Shown here: positions 34,414-42,577 of the stretch, in pieces
Numbering within the stretch: the stretch's first letter is position 1
Layout of the letters: each line of letters opens with the position of its first letter
Assembly (NCBI GenBank): GCA_046347045.1
Contig: JAXMGX010000009.1
Coordinates: 124,001 to 188,000, forward strand
Reading direction: 5' to 3'
Length of the DNA: 64,000 nt
Source of the DNA: ZC4RG30 sp046347045
GTDB taxonomy: Bacteria; Pseudomonadota; Gammaproteobacteria; Steroidobacterales; Steroidobacteraceae
Position numbers and translations under genes: made by a program
The notes under the pieces: model-generated
Seen by the model: only the letters and a program-made list of their open reading frames with translations
Database searches by the model: none
What the model was told of the DNA's origin: nothing

Positions 34414-35209
34414 CGAGGTGGGCTTGCACCTGTCTTCGACGCTGGTCGTGATCAACCGGCTGAAGAAGGGCATGCGCCCGCAGTGCATTGCCAAGGAGGC
34501 CGTGCCGGTGGAAGGCGGCGGGCCGGGATTCGAGCCGATGCTGCGTGTGCTCGATGCCCTGCTGGAAGACGTGCGTTGGCACGGCGCCAACGCGCGCGTG
34601 GTCGTGGCCGATGGCTGGGCCCGGTTCGCGATCGTTCCCTGGGCGCAGCGCCTGAGCGAGGCCGAACGCCAGGCGCATGCCTGGCATGTGATGGAGCAGG
34701 CCTATGGCGAGATGCAGCCGCATTGGCGCCTCGCGCTGGCCGACACCGGCCCCGGCAATCCGCGGCTGGCCTGCGCGATGCCCACCGTGCTGCACGACTC
34801 GATACTCGAGTCCTGCCGCAAGGCGCAGCTTCGCGTGTGCTCGCTGCAGCCGCAGCTCGTGGTGGCCTACAACTGCGCGAGCCGCGACATTCATTCCGGC
34901 GCGGGCTGGTTCGTGTCGCTGGCTTCCGGCACGCTGTCGGCCGCGCAGTTCGGGCCACGCGGCTGGAGCCAGGTGCGCGCACTGCGCATCGGGAACGACT
35001 GGTCGGCCGAACTGCAGCGCCTGCGCCGCTTCGGACGCCTGACCGCGCAGAGCGCCGAGGACGCGCGGGTATTCGTCGACGCGCCGGTCTGGCTGCAGCG
35101 GCTCATCGGCACGAGCATCGATGGCCTGGAACTGCTGCCCTGCCAAGCCGACGCGCCGGTGCGCGGCACGCTGCAGTCGCTGGTGGCGCTGAGGGCCCTG
35201 CACCCATGA
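34394..35209 (+). CDS. PilM/GspL-like actin-fold assembly protein
   Basis: A 271-residue cytoplasmic protein with no membrane helix. It lies where PilM (pili) or the cytoplasmic domain of GspL would be and is followed by PilN-, PilO- and PilP-like genes. Signatures are subtle: WRDEVGLHLSSTLVVINRL at the start, LEDVRWHGANARVVVADGWARFAIVPW in the middle and GWFVSLASGTLSAAQFG in the second half. These are consistent with a degenerate actin-like fold. The start is GTG 34394, with GAGGAGG immediately upstream (34381-34387). It overlaps gspE by 20 bases. Confidence 0.65.
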   Translation: MSPLWRDEVGLHLSSTLVVINRLKKGMRPQCIAKEAVPVEGGGPGFEPMLRVLDALLEDVRWHGANARVVVADGWARFAIVPWAQRLSEAERQAHAWHVMEQAYGEMQPHWRLALADTGPGNPRLACAMPTVLHDSILESCRKAQLRVCSLQPQLVVAYNCASRDIHSGAGWFVSLASGTLSAAQFGPRGWSQVRALRIGNDWSAELQRLRRFGRLTAQSAEDARVFVDAPVWLQRLIGTSIDGLELLPCQADAPVRGTLQSLVALRALHP

Positions 35210-35727
35210 GGCACGCGCTGCTCGATCTCGACTTCATGCCACGCCGGCCGCCCTGGGCTGAATATGCCGTGCTCGCAACCGCAGTGCTGGTGGCATCGGC
35301 CGTGGTGTTCGCCGGCATCCGGGCGCGATCCGACGTGCACTCCGCCGCCGCGCGGCTGGAGCAGCGTTCCGTGCAGCAACACCTGCGCGCCGGCGCGGCG
35401 CAGGCCGCCGGACAGCCCGCATTGCCCGCGGACGTTGCGCGCGCCCTGGCGACACCGTGGTCGAAGCTGCTCAGTGACCTTGAAAGCCAGGCGGTCCGCT
35501 CGGGCAGCAACGTGGCGCTGTTGCGCATCGAACCGGATCGCGTGCACGGCTCGTTGCTGCTGGTGGCCGAGGCGCGGACGCTGCCATCGGCGCTGCAGTA
35601 CGTGCAGCAGCTCCAGAAGCTGCCCAGCCTGAGCCGTGCCGTGTTGCAGAGCCACGAGATCCTCAAGGACGAGCCCGAGCGGCCCGTCCGCGTGCAGATC
35701 AGCGCGAACTGGAGCCAGGGCACATGA
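35206..35727 (+). CDS. PilN-like inner-membrane protein of the secretion system
   Basis: A 173-residue bitopic protein. A short cytoplasmic N-terminus contains LLDLDFMPRRPP, resembling the PilN motif that contacts PilM; one membrane segment spans about 20-38 (AVLATAVLVASAVVFAGI); a periplasmic coiled-coil and alpha/beta domain follow with LLVAEARTLPSALQYVQQLQKLP. Its start overlaps the previous stop (ATGA) and its stop overlaps the next start. With its neighbours it forms the alignment subcomplex that connects the ATPase platform to the secretin. Confidence 0.72.
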   Translation: MRHALLDLDFMPRRPPWAEYAVLATAVLVASAVVFAGIRARSDVHSAAARLEQRSVQQHLRAGAAQAAGQPALPADVARALATPWSKLLSDLESQAVRSGSNVALLRIEPDRVHGSLLLVAEARTLPSALQYVQQLQKLPSLSRAVLQSHEILKDEPERPVRVQISANWSQGT

Positions 35728-36356
35728 CGCACGCCGCATTGCCCGAGAAGACCACGGCCGCGGGCGAAGTCGCCCCCGGCAGCGCGCGGCCGGCGGCCCT
35801 GCAGAAGACGCTGCAACATCCGCTGGTGCGCAGGACCGGCGAGCTGCTGATCGATGCCGCATGGCGGCTGCGACATCTGGGGCCGCGCCGCGGCGCCTCG
35901 CTGGCGCTGCTGCTGGCATCGATCCTCGCCGCGCTGTTCATCGTCTGGCCGCTGAAGGAGCGGGCCACCGCGCTGGAGCGGCAGCTGCTGCAACATCCAG
36001 CAGTCACCACCGTGGATGCTGCGCCCAGGGAGGCAGCTGCCAGGACAAGGCTGGCCCGTGTCGACGAGCTTCCCGCCGTGCTCAGCACGCTGACGGAGCG
36101 CGCGCAGGCGGCGGGCCTCGAACTTGCGGCGGGCAACTATCGACTGTTGCCCGGCAAGAGTGGTGCGGCCTCACGCTACGAAATCGGCTTGCCGGTGATT
36201 GGTCCGTACCCGGGTGTCAGGCAGTTCATCGAGGCGAGCCTGGCGGCCGTGCCCGCCATGGCGCTGGACGGCTTGTCGCTGCAGCGCCCGGACGTGGCAT
36301 CGGCAAGGGTGGCCGTCGAAGTGCGCTTCGTGGTCTTCGTGGCGGAGGGCGCCTGA
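35724..36356 (+). CDS. PilO/GspM-like inner-membrane protein
   Basis: A 210-residue protein with an unusually long cytoplasmic N-terminus (about 58 residues), one membrane segment at about 59-76 (ASLALLLASILAALFIVW), a coiled coil, and a C-terminal ferredoxin-like domain typical of PilO (GLELAAGNYRLLPG, RYEIGLPVIGPYPGVRQFIEASLAAVP, VRFVVFV). PilO-type proteins heterodimerise with PilN in the periplasm. The gene overlaps both neighbours by one to four bases. A type IV pilus-like rather than GspL/GspM-like alignment complex is suggested. Confidence 0.72.
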   Translation: MTHAALPEKTTAAGEVAPGSARPAALQKTLQHPLVRRTGELLIDAAWRLRHLGPRRGASLALLLASILAALFIVWPLKERATALERQLLQHPAVTTVDAAPREAAARTRLARVDELPAVLSTLTERAQAAGLELAAGNYRLLPGKSGAASRYEIGLPVIGPYPGVRQFIEASLAAVPAMALDGLSLQRPDVASARVAVEVRFVVFVAEGA

Positions 36357-36883
36357 TGAAAGCACTGCCCGCACCCGCGCCGAAGGCCGGCACATCTCGC
36401 CGGCTGCTGGTGCTGGTTGGCCTCGCGTTGCTGGTCGCGGCGGGAATCGCGCTGATGCCGGATGAAACCGAACCCCCCACGGTTGTCGCCGCCAGCGCGA
36501 GTCCCGTCCGTGATCGCAGCGTGGCGCGTCCGGCGCGGACCGCCACGCCGCTGGCGCCCAGGCTGGTGCATGCCGCGGCGGTGGACCTGTTCGCTGAACA
36601 CTCGTGGTACCGGCCACCACCTCCACCGCCGGCCCCTGCGGTGGCACCGCCGCCGCCCGCGCCGACGGCGCCGCCGTTTCCCTATTCCTATTTCGGGCAG
36701 TACGAACGCCCGGGCGACAAGACCGTTTATTTCCTGCAGCGCGGCGACAGTATCTTCGACGTGAAGGTGGGGCAGCTGATCGACGGCGTGTGGAACGTCG
36801 ATGCAGTGGCTGACGGCCAGATGCGCCTCACCTACGTGCCGCTGAAATTGCCACAAGTCATTTCCCTGGGGAGTAGTCCGTGA
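36356..36883 (+). CDS. GspC/PilP-like secretin-docking protein
   Basis: A 175-residue protein with one N-terminal membrane helix (about 17-35), a Pro/Ala-rich linker (PPPPPPAPAVAPPPPAPTAPP) and a short C-terminal domain (FGQYERPGDKTVYFLQRGDSIFDVKVGQLIDGVW) resembling the GspC/PilP homology region. That domain binds the N0 domain of the secretin and links inner- and outer-membrane parts. Its position directly before the secretin gene agrees with this. The Pro-rich linker would span the periplasm. Start ATG 36356 shares a base with the previous stop (TGATG). Confidence 0.72.
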   Translation: MKALPAPAPKAGTSRRLLVLVGLALLVAAGIALMPDETEPPTVVAASASPVRDRSVARPARTATPLAPRLVHAAAVDLFAEHSWYRPPPPPPAPAVAPPPPAPTAPPFPYSYFGQYERPGDKTVYFLQRGDSIFDVKVGQLIDGVWNVDAVADGQMRLTYVPLKLPQVISLGSSP

Positions 36884-39180
36884 ATTCACGAAACTTCGCG
36901 CGCCTCACTTTGGCCGCGGCGATGCTGCTGCTGGTCGCCTGTGCAAGCGACCGCCTGCATCGCGACGGCCTGAAGGCCTTCGAGGCCGGAGAATACGAAA
37001 CCGCCGTGGCACGGCTGCAGGAGGCCGTCACCAGTTCGCCGGGCAACGCCACCTACCGGCTCGATCTGAAGGGCAAGACCGAGGCGGCCGTGCTGGCGCT
37101 GATCGGCGCTGCCGACAGGGCCCGCGGCGCAGGGCAGCTCCCGGCGGCCGAGAGCAGCTACCGGCGCGCGCTGGCGATAGAGCCCGGCAATGCGCGGGCG
37201 CAGCGCGGCCTCGAGACGCTGGCGCGCGACCGCCGGCATGCCGAATCCCTGGCGCAGGCCGCGCGCGAGGTGGAGCAGGGCAAGTTCGACGAAGCCGAGG
37301 CGCGCCTGCGGCAGGTACTGGCCGAAGATCCGGGCTCCGCACAGGCCGTGGCGCTGCGTTCGCGCATCGACAACCAGCGCGGACCGCGCAATGTGTCGCC
37401 GCGGCTGCGCACCCGTGACAACCGTCCGGTGACCCTGCAGTTCCGCGACGCGAGCACCAAGATGGTGTTCGAGGTGCTGGCGCGCCAGACCGGCATCAAC
37501 TTCATCTTCGACCGCGATGTGCGCAACGACGGCAAGACCACGATCTTCGTGCAGCAGGTGCCGATCGAGCAGGCCATCGATCTGGTGCTGGGCCAGAACC
37601 AGCTCGGGCGCCAGGTGCTGTCGGAGAACATGGTGCTCATCTACCCGAACACGGCGGCCAAGCAGAAGGAATACCAGGATCAGGTCGTGCGCACGTTCTA
37701 CATGACCAACACCGATCCGAAGAAGACGGCGGAGATGCTCAAGACGTTGCTGAACGCCAAGACGCTGTTCGTCGATGAGCGCGCTTCGGCGGTGATCATC
37801 CGCGACACGCCCGAGACACTGCGCATGGCCGAGCGGCTGATCGCATCGGTGGACGTGCCCGAGCCGGAGGTGATGCTCGAGGTGGAGGTGCTGGAGCTCA
37901 CGCGCAGCCGGCTCGAGCAGCTTGGTATCCGCTACCCGGAAGGCGTGACGATCAAGCCCACGCCGCTGGCGGGCGATCCGCTGGTGCTGCGCGACCTCAA
38001 GGACCAGGACTCCACCACGCTGCAGATCAGCGACATCGCCATCGGCCTCGACCTGAAGAAGTCCGTGGGCACCACCAACATCCTGGCCAGCCCGCGCATC
38101 CGCGCGCGCAACCGCGAGAAGGCGAAGATCCTGATCGGCCAGCGCGTGCCCGTGATCACCACCAGCACCGTGCTGACCACGGGCGGCAATGGCACCAGCA
38201 GCAATGTGCAATACGTGGACGTGGGTCTGACGCTCGATGTCGAGCCTACGGTCTACATGGACAGCGACGTCGGCATCAAGGTGAACCTGGAAGTCAGCTC
38301 GATCACCAGCACGGTGCGCGTCGGCGATTCGCTGGCGTACCAGATCGGTACCCGCAATGCGACCACGACGCTGCGTCTGAAGGATGGCGAGACGCAGGTG
38401 CTGGCGGGCCTCATCAGCGACCAGGACCGTCGCGGCTCGGACCGCATCCCCGGCCTCGGCGACATGCCGTTGCTCGGACGCATGTTCAGCACCAACAAGA
38501 TCGACGGCGAGAAGAGCGAGATCGTGCTCTCGATCACGCCGCGCATCATCCGCTCGCAGCCGCGGCCGGCCAGCGAGAACACCGAGTTCTGGTACGGCAC
38601 GGAGAATGCGCTGCGCGGCGCGCCGCTCGGGGTCGCCGCAGGCGCCGCCGGCCCGCCGGCCGCGCGCGCCGCGGCCACCGGCGCGCCACCCGCAGCCGCC
38701 GCCGCGACGCCTGCGGCGGGCGATGCGCGCCCGGACGAGCCGGCAGATGAGAGCGCCCGCGCCGATGCGCCCAAGCGGCCCGAGCTGAGCTGGCAGGGAC
38801 CGGCCGAAGTGGCCGTGGGCGAATCCTTCGACGTGACGCTGCGCATCGACTCCGCATCGGACCTGACCAACCTGCGCTCGATGGTGCGCTTCGATGCCGC
38901 GGTGTTCGAACTGACGTCGGTGGATGCGGGCGCCGTCGTGCCGCAGGAGGCGCGCGACGGACTGCGGCCGGTGATCAACCAGCGCGCCGGGCGCGCGCAG
39001 TTCGACGTGCCCACCGGAGTGGTCAATGGTTCGGGATCTTTGGTGACGCTGCATTTCCGTGCGCTGTCGCCGCGCCCGGCTTCGATGATCGCCGTCCAGC
39101 AGTTCGCGGCCAACACGCCGGCCGGCGCGCCCGTTCCCACCATGGCGCCACGGCCCCTGACGCTGGCGATTCGACAATGA
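36880..39180 (+). CDS. Secretin (GspD/PilQ type) with TPR front and cohesin-like tail
   Basis: A 766-residue outer-membrane lipoprotein (lipobox LLVACAS, Cys21). Residues 25-165 are TPR-like repeats. An STN-like domain (VTLQFRDASTKMVFEVLARQTGINFIFDRDV) starts near residue 180, a short N-domain follows, and the secretin core lies at about 380-545, ending IVLSITPRIIRS. After an Ala/Pro-rich linker (about 560-615) comes a cohesin-like domain (VGESFDVTLRIDSASDLTNLRSMVRFDAAVFELTSV and GSLVTLHFRAL). Secretins form the gated outer-membrane channel. GTG 36880 overlaps the previous stop and follows GGGGAG at 36868-36873. Confidence 0.9.
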   Translation: MNSRNFARLTLAAAMLLLVACASDRLHRDGLKAFEAGEYETAVARLQEAVTSSPGNATYRLDLKGKTEAAVLALIGAADRARGAGQLPAAESSYRRALAIEPGNARAQRGLETLARDRRHAESLAQAAREVEQGKFDEAEARLRQVLAEDPGSAQAVALRSRIDNQRGPRNVSPRLRTRDNRPVTLQFRDASTKMVFEVLARQTGINFIFDRDVRNDGKTTIFVQQVPIEQAIDLVLGQNQLGRQVLSENMVLIYPNTAAKQKEYQDQVVRTFYMTNTDPKKTAEMLKTLLNAKTLFVDERASAVIIRDTPETLRMAERLIASVDVPEPEVMLEVEVLELTRSRLEQLGIRYPEGVTIKPTPLAGDPLVLRDLKDQDSTTLQISDIAIGLDLKKSVGTTNILASPRIRARNREKAKILIGQRVPVITTSTVLTTGGNGTSSNVQYVDVGLTLDVEPTVYMDSDVGIKVNLEVSSITSTVRVGDSLAYQIGTRNATTTLRLKDGETQVLAGLISDQDRRGSDRIPGLGDMPLLGRMFSTNKIDGEKSEIVLSITPRIIRSQPRPASENTEFWYGTENALRGAPLGVAAGAAGPPAARAAATGAPPAAAAATPAAGDARPDEPADESARADAPKRPELSWQGPAEVAVGESFDVTLRIDSASDLTNLRSMVRFDAAVFELTSVDAGAVVPQEARDGLRPVINQRAGRAQFDVPTGVVNGSGSLVTLHFRALSPRPASMIAVQQFAANTPAGAPVPTMAPRPLTLAIRQ

Positions 39181-39659
39181 AAGCCGCGCGGCAACGGGCC
39201 GGGTTCACGCTCGTCGAGCTGATCGTCACGGTGGCGATCGTCGGCCTGCTGGCAACCGTCGCGATGCCGCTGGGCGAGCTGACCGTGCGCCGCCATCGCG
39301 AGCAGGAGCTGCGGCTGGCACTGCGCGAGATCCGCGACGCGATCGACCGCTACAAGCTCGCCACCGAGAACGGCCACGTGCTGCTCGATGAAGGCGCCAG
39401 CGGCTATCCGCCCAACCTGCGCGCGCTGGTGGAGGGCATCGAGGACGCCCGCGATCCGGAAGGGCGCCGCATCTATTTCCTGCGGCGGATTCCGGCGGAC
39501 CCCTTCTCGGAATACGGCGCCGCCCGGCCCGAGGAAACCTGGGGCCTGCGCGCCTATGACACGCCGGCGGATGCGCCGGCCGCAGGAGAAGACGTTTACG
39601 ACGTCTACTCGCTATCGCCCGGCAAGGGCATCAACGGAGTGCCGTACCGTGAATGGTAG
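39177..39659 (+). CDS. Pseudopilin (GspG/minor-pilin type) with long C-terminal domain
   Basis: A 160-residue prepilin-like protein. The cleavage site is RAG-FTLVELIVTVAIVGLLATVAMPL, with Glu at mature position 5. The C-terminal domain (RREQELRLALREIRDAIDRYK, GYPPNLRALVEGIED, YFLRRIPADPF, VYDVYSLSPGKGINGVPY) belongs to a widespread type II secretion protein family. It overlaps the secretin gene by four bases and the next pseudopilin by 11, so the three minor pseudopilins are translated as a set. Confidence 0.87.
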   Translation: MKAARQRAGFTLVELIVTVAIVGLLATVAMPLGELTVRRHREQELRLALREIRDAIDRYKLATENGHVLLDEGASGYPPNLRALVEGIEDARDPEGRRIYFLRRIPADPFSEYGAARPEETWGLRAYDTPADAPAAGEDVYDVYSLSPGKGINGVPYREW

Positions 39660-40026
39660 GCCGCGCGGCTTCACGCTGGTGGAACTGCTGGTGGTGATGG
39701 CCATCATCGCCACGCTGCTGATGATCGCCGTGCCGCGTTACCACCGCAGCCTGGAGCAGGCGCGCGAGGCGACGCTGCGGCAGGACCTGAGCGTGATGCG
39801 CGATGCAATCGACAAGTTCATGGGCGACCGCGGCAGCTACCCCCGGACGCTGGAGGAACTGGTCGAGGCGCGCTACCTGCGCGCGATTCCGGTGGACCCC
39901 TACACCAAGTCCGCGCTCACCTGGACCACGCAGATGAGCGAGGAGGAGGACCTGCCGGGCGTGCGCGATGTCCACAGTGGCGCCGAAGGCGCGGCTTCGG
40001 ATGGCACGGCGCTCGGCGAAATCTGA
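39649..40026 (+). CDS. Pseudopilin, second minor type
   Basis: A 125-residue pseudopilin. The cleavage site is PRG-FTLVELLVVMAIIATLLMIAVPRY, followed by RQDLSVMRDAIDKFMGDRGSYPRTLEELVEARYLRAIPVDPYT, a compact GspG-like domain. The GTG at 39649 lies about nine bases after GGAG and inside the end of the previous gene. With a short acidic loop (EEEDLPGV) it is close to the subfamily of minor pilins that cap the pseudopilus. Its 3' end overlaps the next pseudopilin by 26 bases. Confidence 0.86.
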   Translation: MNGRPRGFTLVELLVVMAIIATLLMIAVPRYHRSLEQAREATLRQDLSVMRDAIDKFMGDRGSYPRTLEELVEARYLRAIPVDPYTKSALTWTTQMSEEEDLPGVRDVHSGAEGAASDGTALGEI

Positions 40027-40534
40027 AAGCCCGCGGCGAGCGCGGGGTTTCACCTACCTGGGCGTGCTGTTCGCCGTGGCGATGCTCGGCATCACGCTCG
40101 CGGCCACGGGTTCGGTGTATTCACTGGAAAGACAGCGCACGCGCGAGCAGGAACTGCTGTGGGTGGGTGCGCAGTACCGCGCCGCCATCGGGCGGTATTT
40201 CCGGCAGACGTCGCTGGGCCTGAACCAGTACCCGCGCACGCTGGAGGAGCTGGTGGAGGACCGCCGCGATGGCGTGGTGCGGCATCATCTGCGCCGCCTG
40301 TATGCCGACCCGATGACGGGCAAGGCCGACTGGGAACTTCAGCGGGCACCGGACGGTGCTATCTTCGGCGTTGCAAGCCGCTCGCAGGCAAGACCCGTGA
40401 AGCAGGCCAATTTCGCCGATGAGGACAAATTCCTCGAGAAGGCCGAATGCTACTGCGACTGGAAATTCGTCTTCCTGCCCGTGACGGCGAAGCCGCTGTC
40501 CAGGCCGATGGTTCGGCCCGGGGCGGGAAAATGA
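40001..40534 (+). CDS. Pseudopilin, third minor type with atypical +5 residue
   Basis: A 177-residue pseudopilin-like protein. The prepilin site is ARG-FTYLGVLFAVAMLGITLAATGSV. The mature +5 position is Gly instead of the usual Glu, a trait of GspK-like tip or otherwise divergent pseudopilins. The C-terminal domain (RTREQELLWVGAQYRAAIGRYF, YPRTLEELVEDRRDG, RLYADPMTG, ECYCDWKFVF) resembles a large group of uncharacterised type II secretion pseudopilins. An upstream ATG at 39968 is possible; 40001 is used because it keeps a short basic leader. It is followed by a PrcB-like gene that starts at 40531. Confidence 0.8.
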   Translation: MARRSAKSESPRRARGFTYLGVLFAVAMLGITLAATGSVYSLERQRTREQELLWVGAQYRAAIGRYFRQTSLGLNQYPRTLEELVEDRRDGVVRHHLRRLYADPMTGKADWELQRAPDGAIFGVASRSQARPVKQANFADEDKFLEKAECYCDWKFVFLPVTAKPLSRPMVRPGAGK

Positions 40535-41022
40535 GGGCGTGGTCCATCGGGCGGTCGCGTTTCACGGTGTGGCTGCTTGCGCCGACCATCCTGTGTGGTT
40601 GCGTGCTGGCGGCCGCGGGGCCGCTGCAGCTGCGCCGGCCCGTGGCCGCGCTGCAGCTGCAGAACACCGGTTATGAATCGCCGGCACAGCTCGTCATCGT
40701 GGATGCCGCAACCTGGCGTTCGGCCTGGGCCCGCCTTGCCTACTCGCAAAGGCCAATGCCGCCCGCCCCGGAGGTGGATTTCGCCAAGGACATCGTCGTC
40801 ATCGTGGCCATGGGGCGGCAGCGCAGCGGCGGGTACTCGGTGAAGATCCTCTCGGCGGACCGCACGGACAAGGGTGTATCCGTGCTGGCGGTGTTGCATG
40901 AACCCGGGAGGGGATGCATCAACACGCAGGCCATCACCGCACCGGCCGACATGGTGGTGCTGCCCGCCACCGCCGGGCCGATCAGCTTCGACATCCGCCG
41001 CGAAAAGCAGGAATGCGGCTAA
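40531..41022 (+). CDS. PrcB-like lipoprotein
   Basis: A 163-residue exported protein. The N-terminus ends in a possible lipobox (LCGC, Cys24). The C-terminal domain (DFAKDIVVIVAMGRQRSGGYSVKILS, followed by GCINTQAITAPADMVVLPA) matches the PrcB C-terminal domain, named after the small subunit of the Treponema dentilisin protease complex. As the last gene of the operon with a subtilisin at its centre, it could chaperone or regulate that protease; this is inference. Its 3' end overlaps by three bases the convergent outer-membrane efflux gene. Confidence 0.75.
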   Translation: MRAWSIGRSRFTVWLLAPTILCGCVLAAAGPLQLRRPVAALQLQNTGYESPAQLVIVDAATWRSAWARLAYSQRPMPPAPEVDFAKDIVVIVAMGRQRSGGYSVKILSADRTDKGVSVLAVLHEPGRGCINTQAITAPADMVVLPATAGPISFDIRREKQECG

Positions 41023-42266
41023 GGCTCGATGGGTTCGTGCCCCTCGGGCAGGGCCCAGAGCCTGTGCGAATCGAGCAGCACCCGCGCGTGGTCGTGCAGC
41101 GCCGAGACCTGCGCGATCATGAGCTGCTGTTCGGCCTCCAGCGCCTGGCGACGCGCCGCCAGCACCACGGCCAGGTCCAGCTCGCCCAGCTCGTAACCGC
41201 GCGCCGCGGCATCGGCGGCGCGGCGCATGCGGCTGCTCGCCTCGGCAAGATCCTGCCAGTTGCGCATGGCCAGCCGCGCCGCGGCGATGGCCGCGCGCGC
41301 ATCGGAGTGAACCCGGTCGGTGACCAGCCGCACGTTGGCCTCGGCCGCGCGGGATTCGCTGCGCGCCAGCGCCGCATCGGCCGACCGGGCGGTGCCGCCG
41401 ATCGGCAGCGTGACGGTCAATCCCAGCAGCCGCCGGTTGCCATCCAGGTTGTCGCTGTAGCGCAGCGCCAGCGTGGGATCTGCCAGCCTGTCGGCCGACG
41501 CGCGCTCGGCCAGGAGCCGCGCGGCCTTCGCCTGACTCAGGGCGAGCTCCAGCTCGTGGTTGTCCGCAGTGATGATCTGCAGCCACTCCTCATCGGTGCC
41601 GGACAGGGGCACGGGCTCATCCAGCGATGCGGGCGTGGACAGTGGCAACAACGGAAATTCGCGCGCCAGGGCTTCGCGCGTGCGCATCGCCGCCATGGCG
41701 GCAGCATTGCGCGTGGCCCGCATGCGCTGGGATTCCGCGTCGGCGAGCTGCTGCTCGACGGCCGCCGCATCACCGGCCTCGACGCGGCGCGCCACGCTGC
41801 GCTGCTGTTCCTGCAGCGACTGAAGCTGGGCGTCGGCGATCTTCACCGACTGCTCCGCGCCCACCCACTCGAACCACATGTCGAGCAGGTCGCGGCCGGC
41901 CTCGTGCCATGAATCGCTGTAGGTGAGCTCGCCCACCAGACGCTCCTGCGTGCCCAGACGGCGGTCGATCGACACCTTCCAGGGCCAGCGCAATCCGCGC
42001 TGCAGGCCATATTCCTGTTCGTCGAAGCGCTGACCGCTGGCCTCGGTGCGCTGCTGCTGCATGGCCGCCACCTGCCACTCATGCGGGCCGGCGCGCCGCT
42101 TGCGCTGCCGCTGCATGCCCTGTTCGATGGATTCGACCTGCACCTGCAGCCGCGGGGATTCGCGCAGGGCCTGCATCACCATGTCCTGCGCCGGCAGACC
42201 GCCGTTGTCGGCCTGCGCGGCCAGCGCCAGCAGCCCCGTGCCGAGCGCGAAGGCGATGCGCCTCAT
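41019..42266 (-). CDS. TolC-family outer-membrane efflux protein (CusC/CzcC type)
   Basis: A 415-residue protein with signal peptide (RRIAFALGTGLLALAAQA). It has two related alpha-helical OEP halves with long coiled coils (QALRESPRLQVQVESIEQGMQRQ, and later LADAESQRMRATRNAAAMAAMRTREALA) as in TolC trimers. It would provide the outer-membrane duct of the adjacent RND pump. It overlaps the DUF3240 gene by four bases (upstream on the minus strand), and its stop region overlaps the PrcB-like gene end by four bases. The ATG at 42266 directly begins the signal peptide. Confidence 0.87.
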   Translation of the reverse strand: MRRIAFALGTGLLALAAQADNGGLPAQDMVMQALRESPRLQVQVESIEQGMQRQRKRRAGPHEWQVAAMQQQRTEASGQRFDEQEYGLQRGLRWPWKVSIDRRLGTQERLVGELTYSDSWHEAGRDLLDMWFEWVGAEQSVKIADAQLQSLQEQQRSVARRVEAGDAAAVEQQLADAESQRMRATRNAAAMAAMRTREALAREFPLLPLSTPASLDEPVPLSGTDEEWLQIITADNHELELALSQAKAARLLAERASADRLADPTLALRYSDNLDGNRRLLGLTVTLPIGGTARSADAALARSESRAAEANVRLVTDRVHSDARAAIAAARLAMRNWQDLAEASSRMRRAADAAARGYELGELDLAVVLAARRQALEAEQQLMIAQVSALHDHARVLLDSHRLWALPEGHEPIEP

Positions 42267-42577
42267 GCAAACCTCCCGAAGCCGTTCACGGGCACGGTCC
42301 ACCATGCCACTTCCTCGCTGGGTATGGCCGAACGCAGGGCCTCGAGCAGCGGCTGCACATTCGCCTGCGACAGCACCACCTGCAGCAGCCGGCGCCGCGA
42401 TCGCCCGCGCACCTGTTCCATCGCCGAGTGCAGCGTCGTGCCGGAGCCGAATCCCTCCGCAGTCAGCGACGTGAAGCCGCTGACCCATTGCGGATGCTCA
42501 CGCAGCAGGTCGATGAGTTCCTCCTCCACCTCGGCGGGGCAGGAAAGCGTCAGCAGGCAGTCGTGCATGGCATCCAT
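42263..42577 (-). CDS. DUF3240 family small protein
   Basis: A 104-residue soluble protein with the fold of a small nitrogen-regulatory PII-like ferredoxin domain: LLTLSCPAEVEEELIDLLREH, then TAEGFGSGTTLHSAMEQVRGRSRRRLLQVVLSQANVQPLLEALRS. DUF3240 proteins are commonly encoded within CusA/CzcA-type heavy-metal RND operons; their role is unknown, possibly metal-responsive control. It sits between the pump gene (stop directly before its start) and the TolC-like gene. I am fairly sure of the family, not of the function. Confidence 0.8.
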   Translation of the reverse strand: MDAMHDCLLTLSCPAEVEEELIDLLREHPQWVSGFTSLTAEGFGSGTTLHSAMEQVRGRSRRRLLQVVLSQANVQPLLEALRSAIPSEEVAWWTVPVNGFGRFA

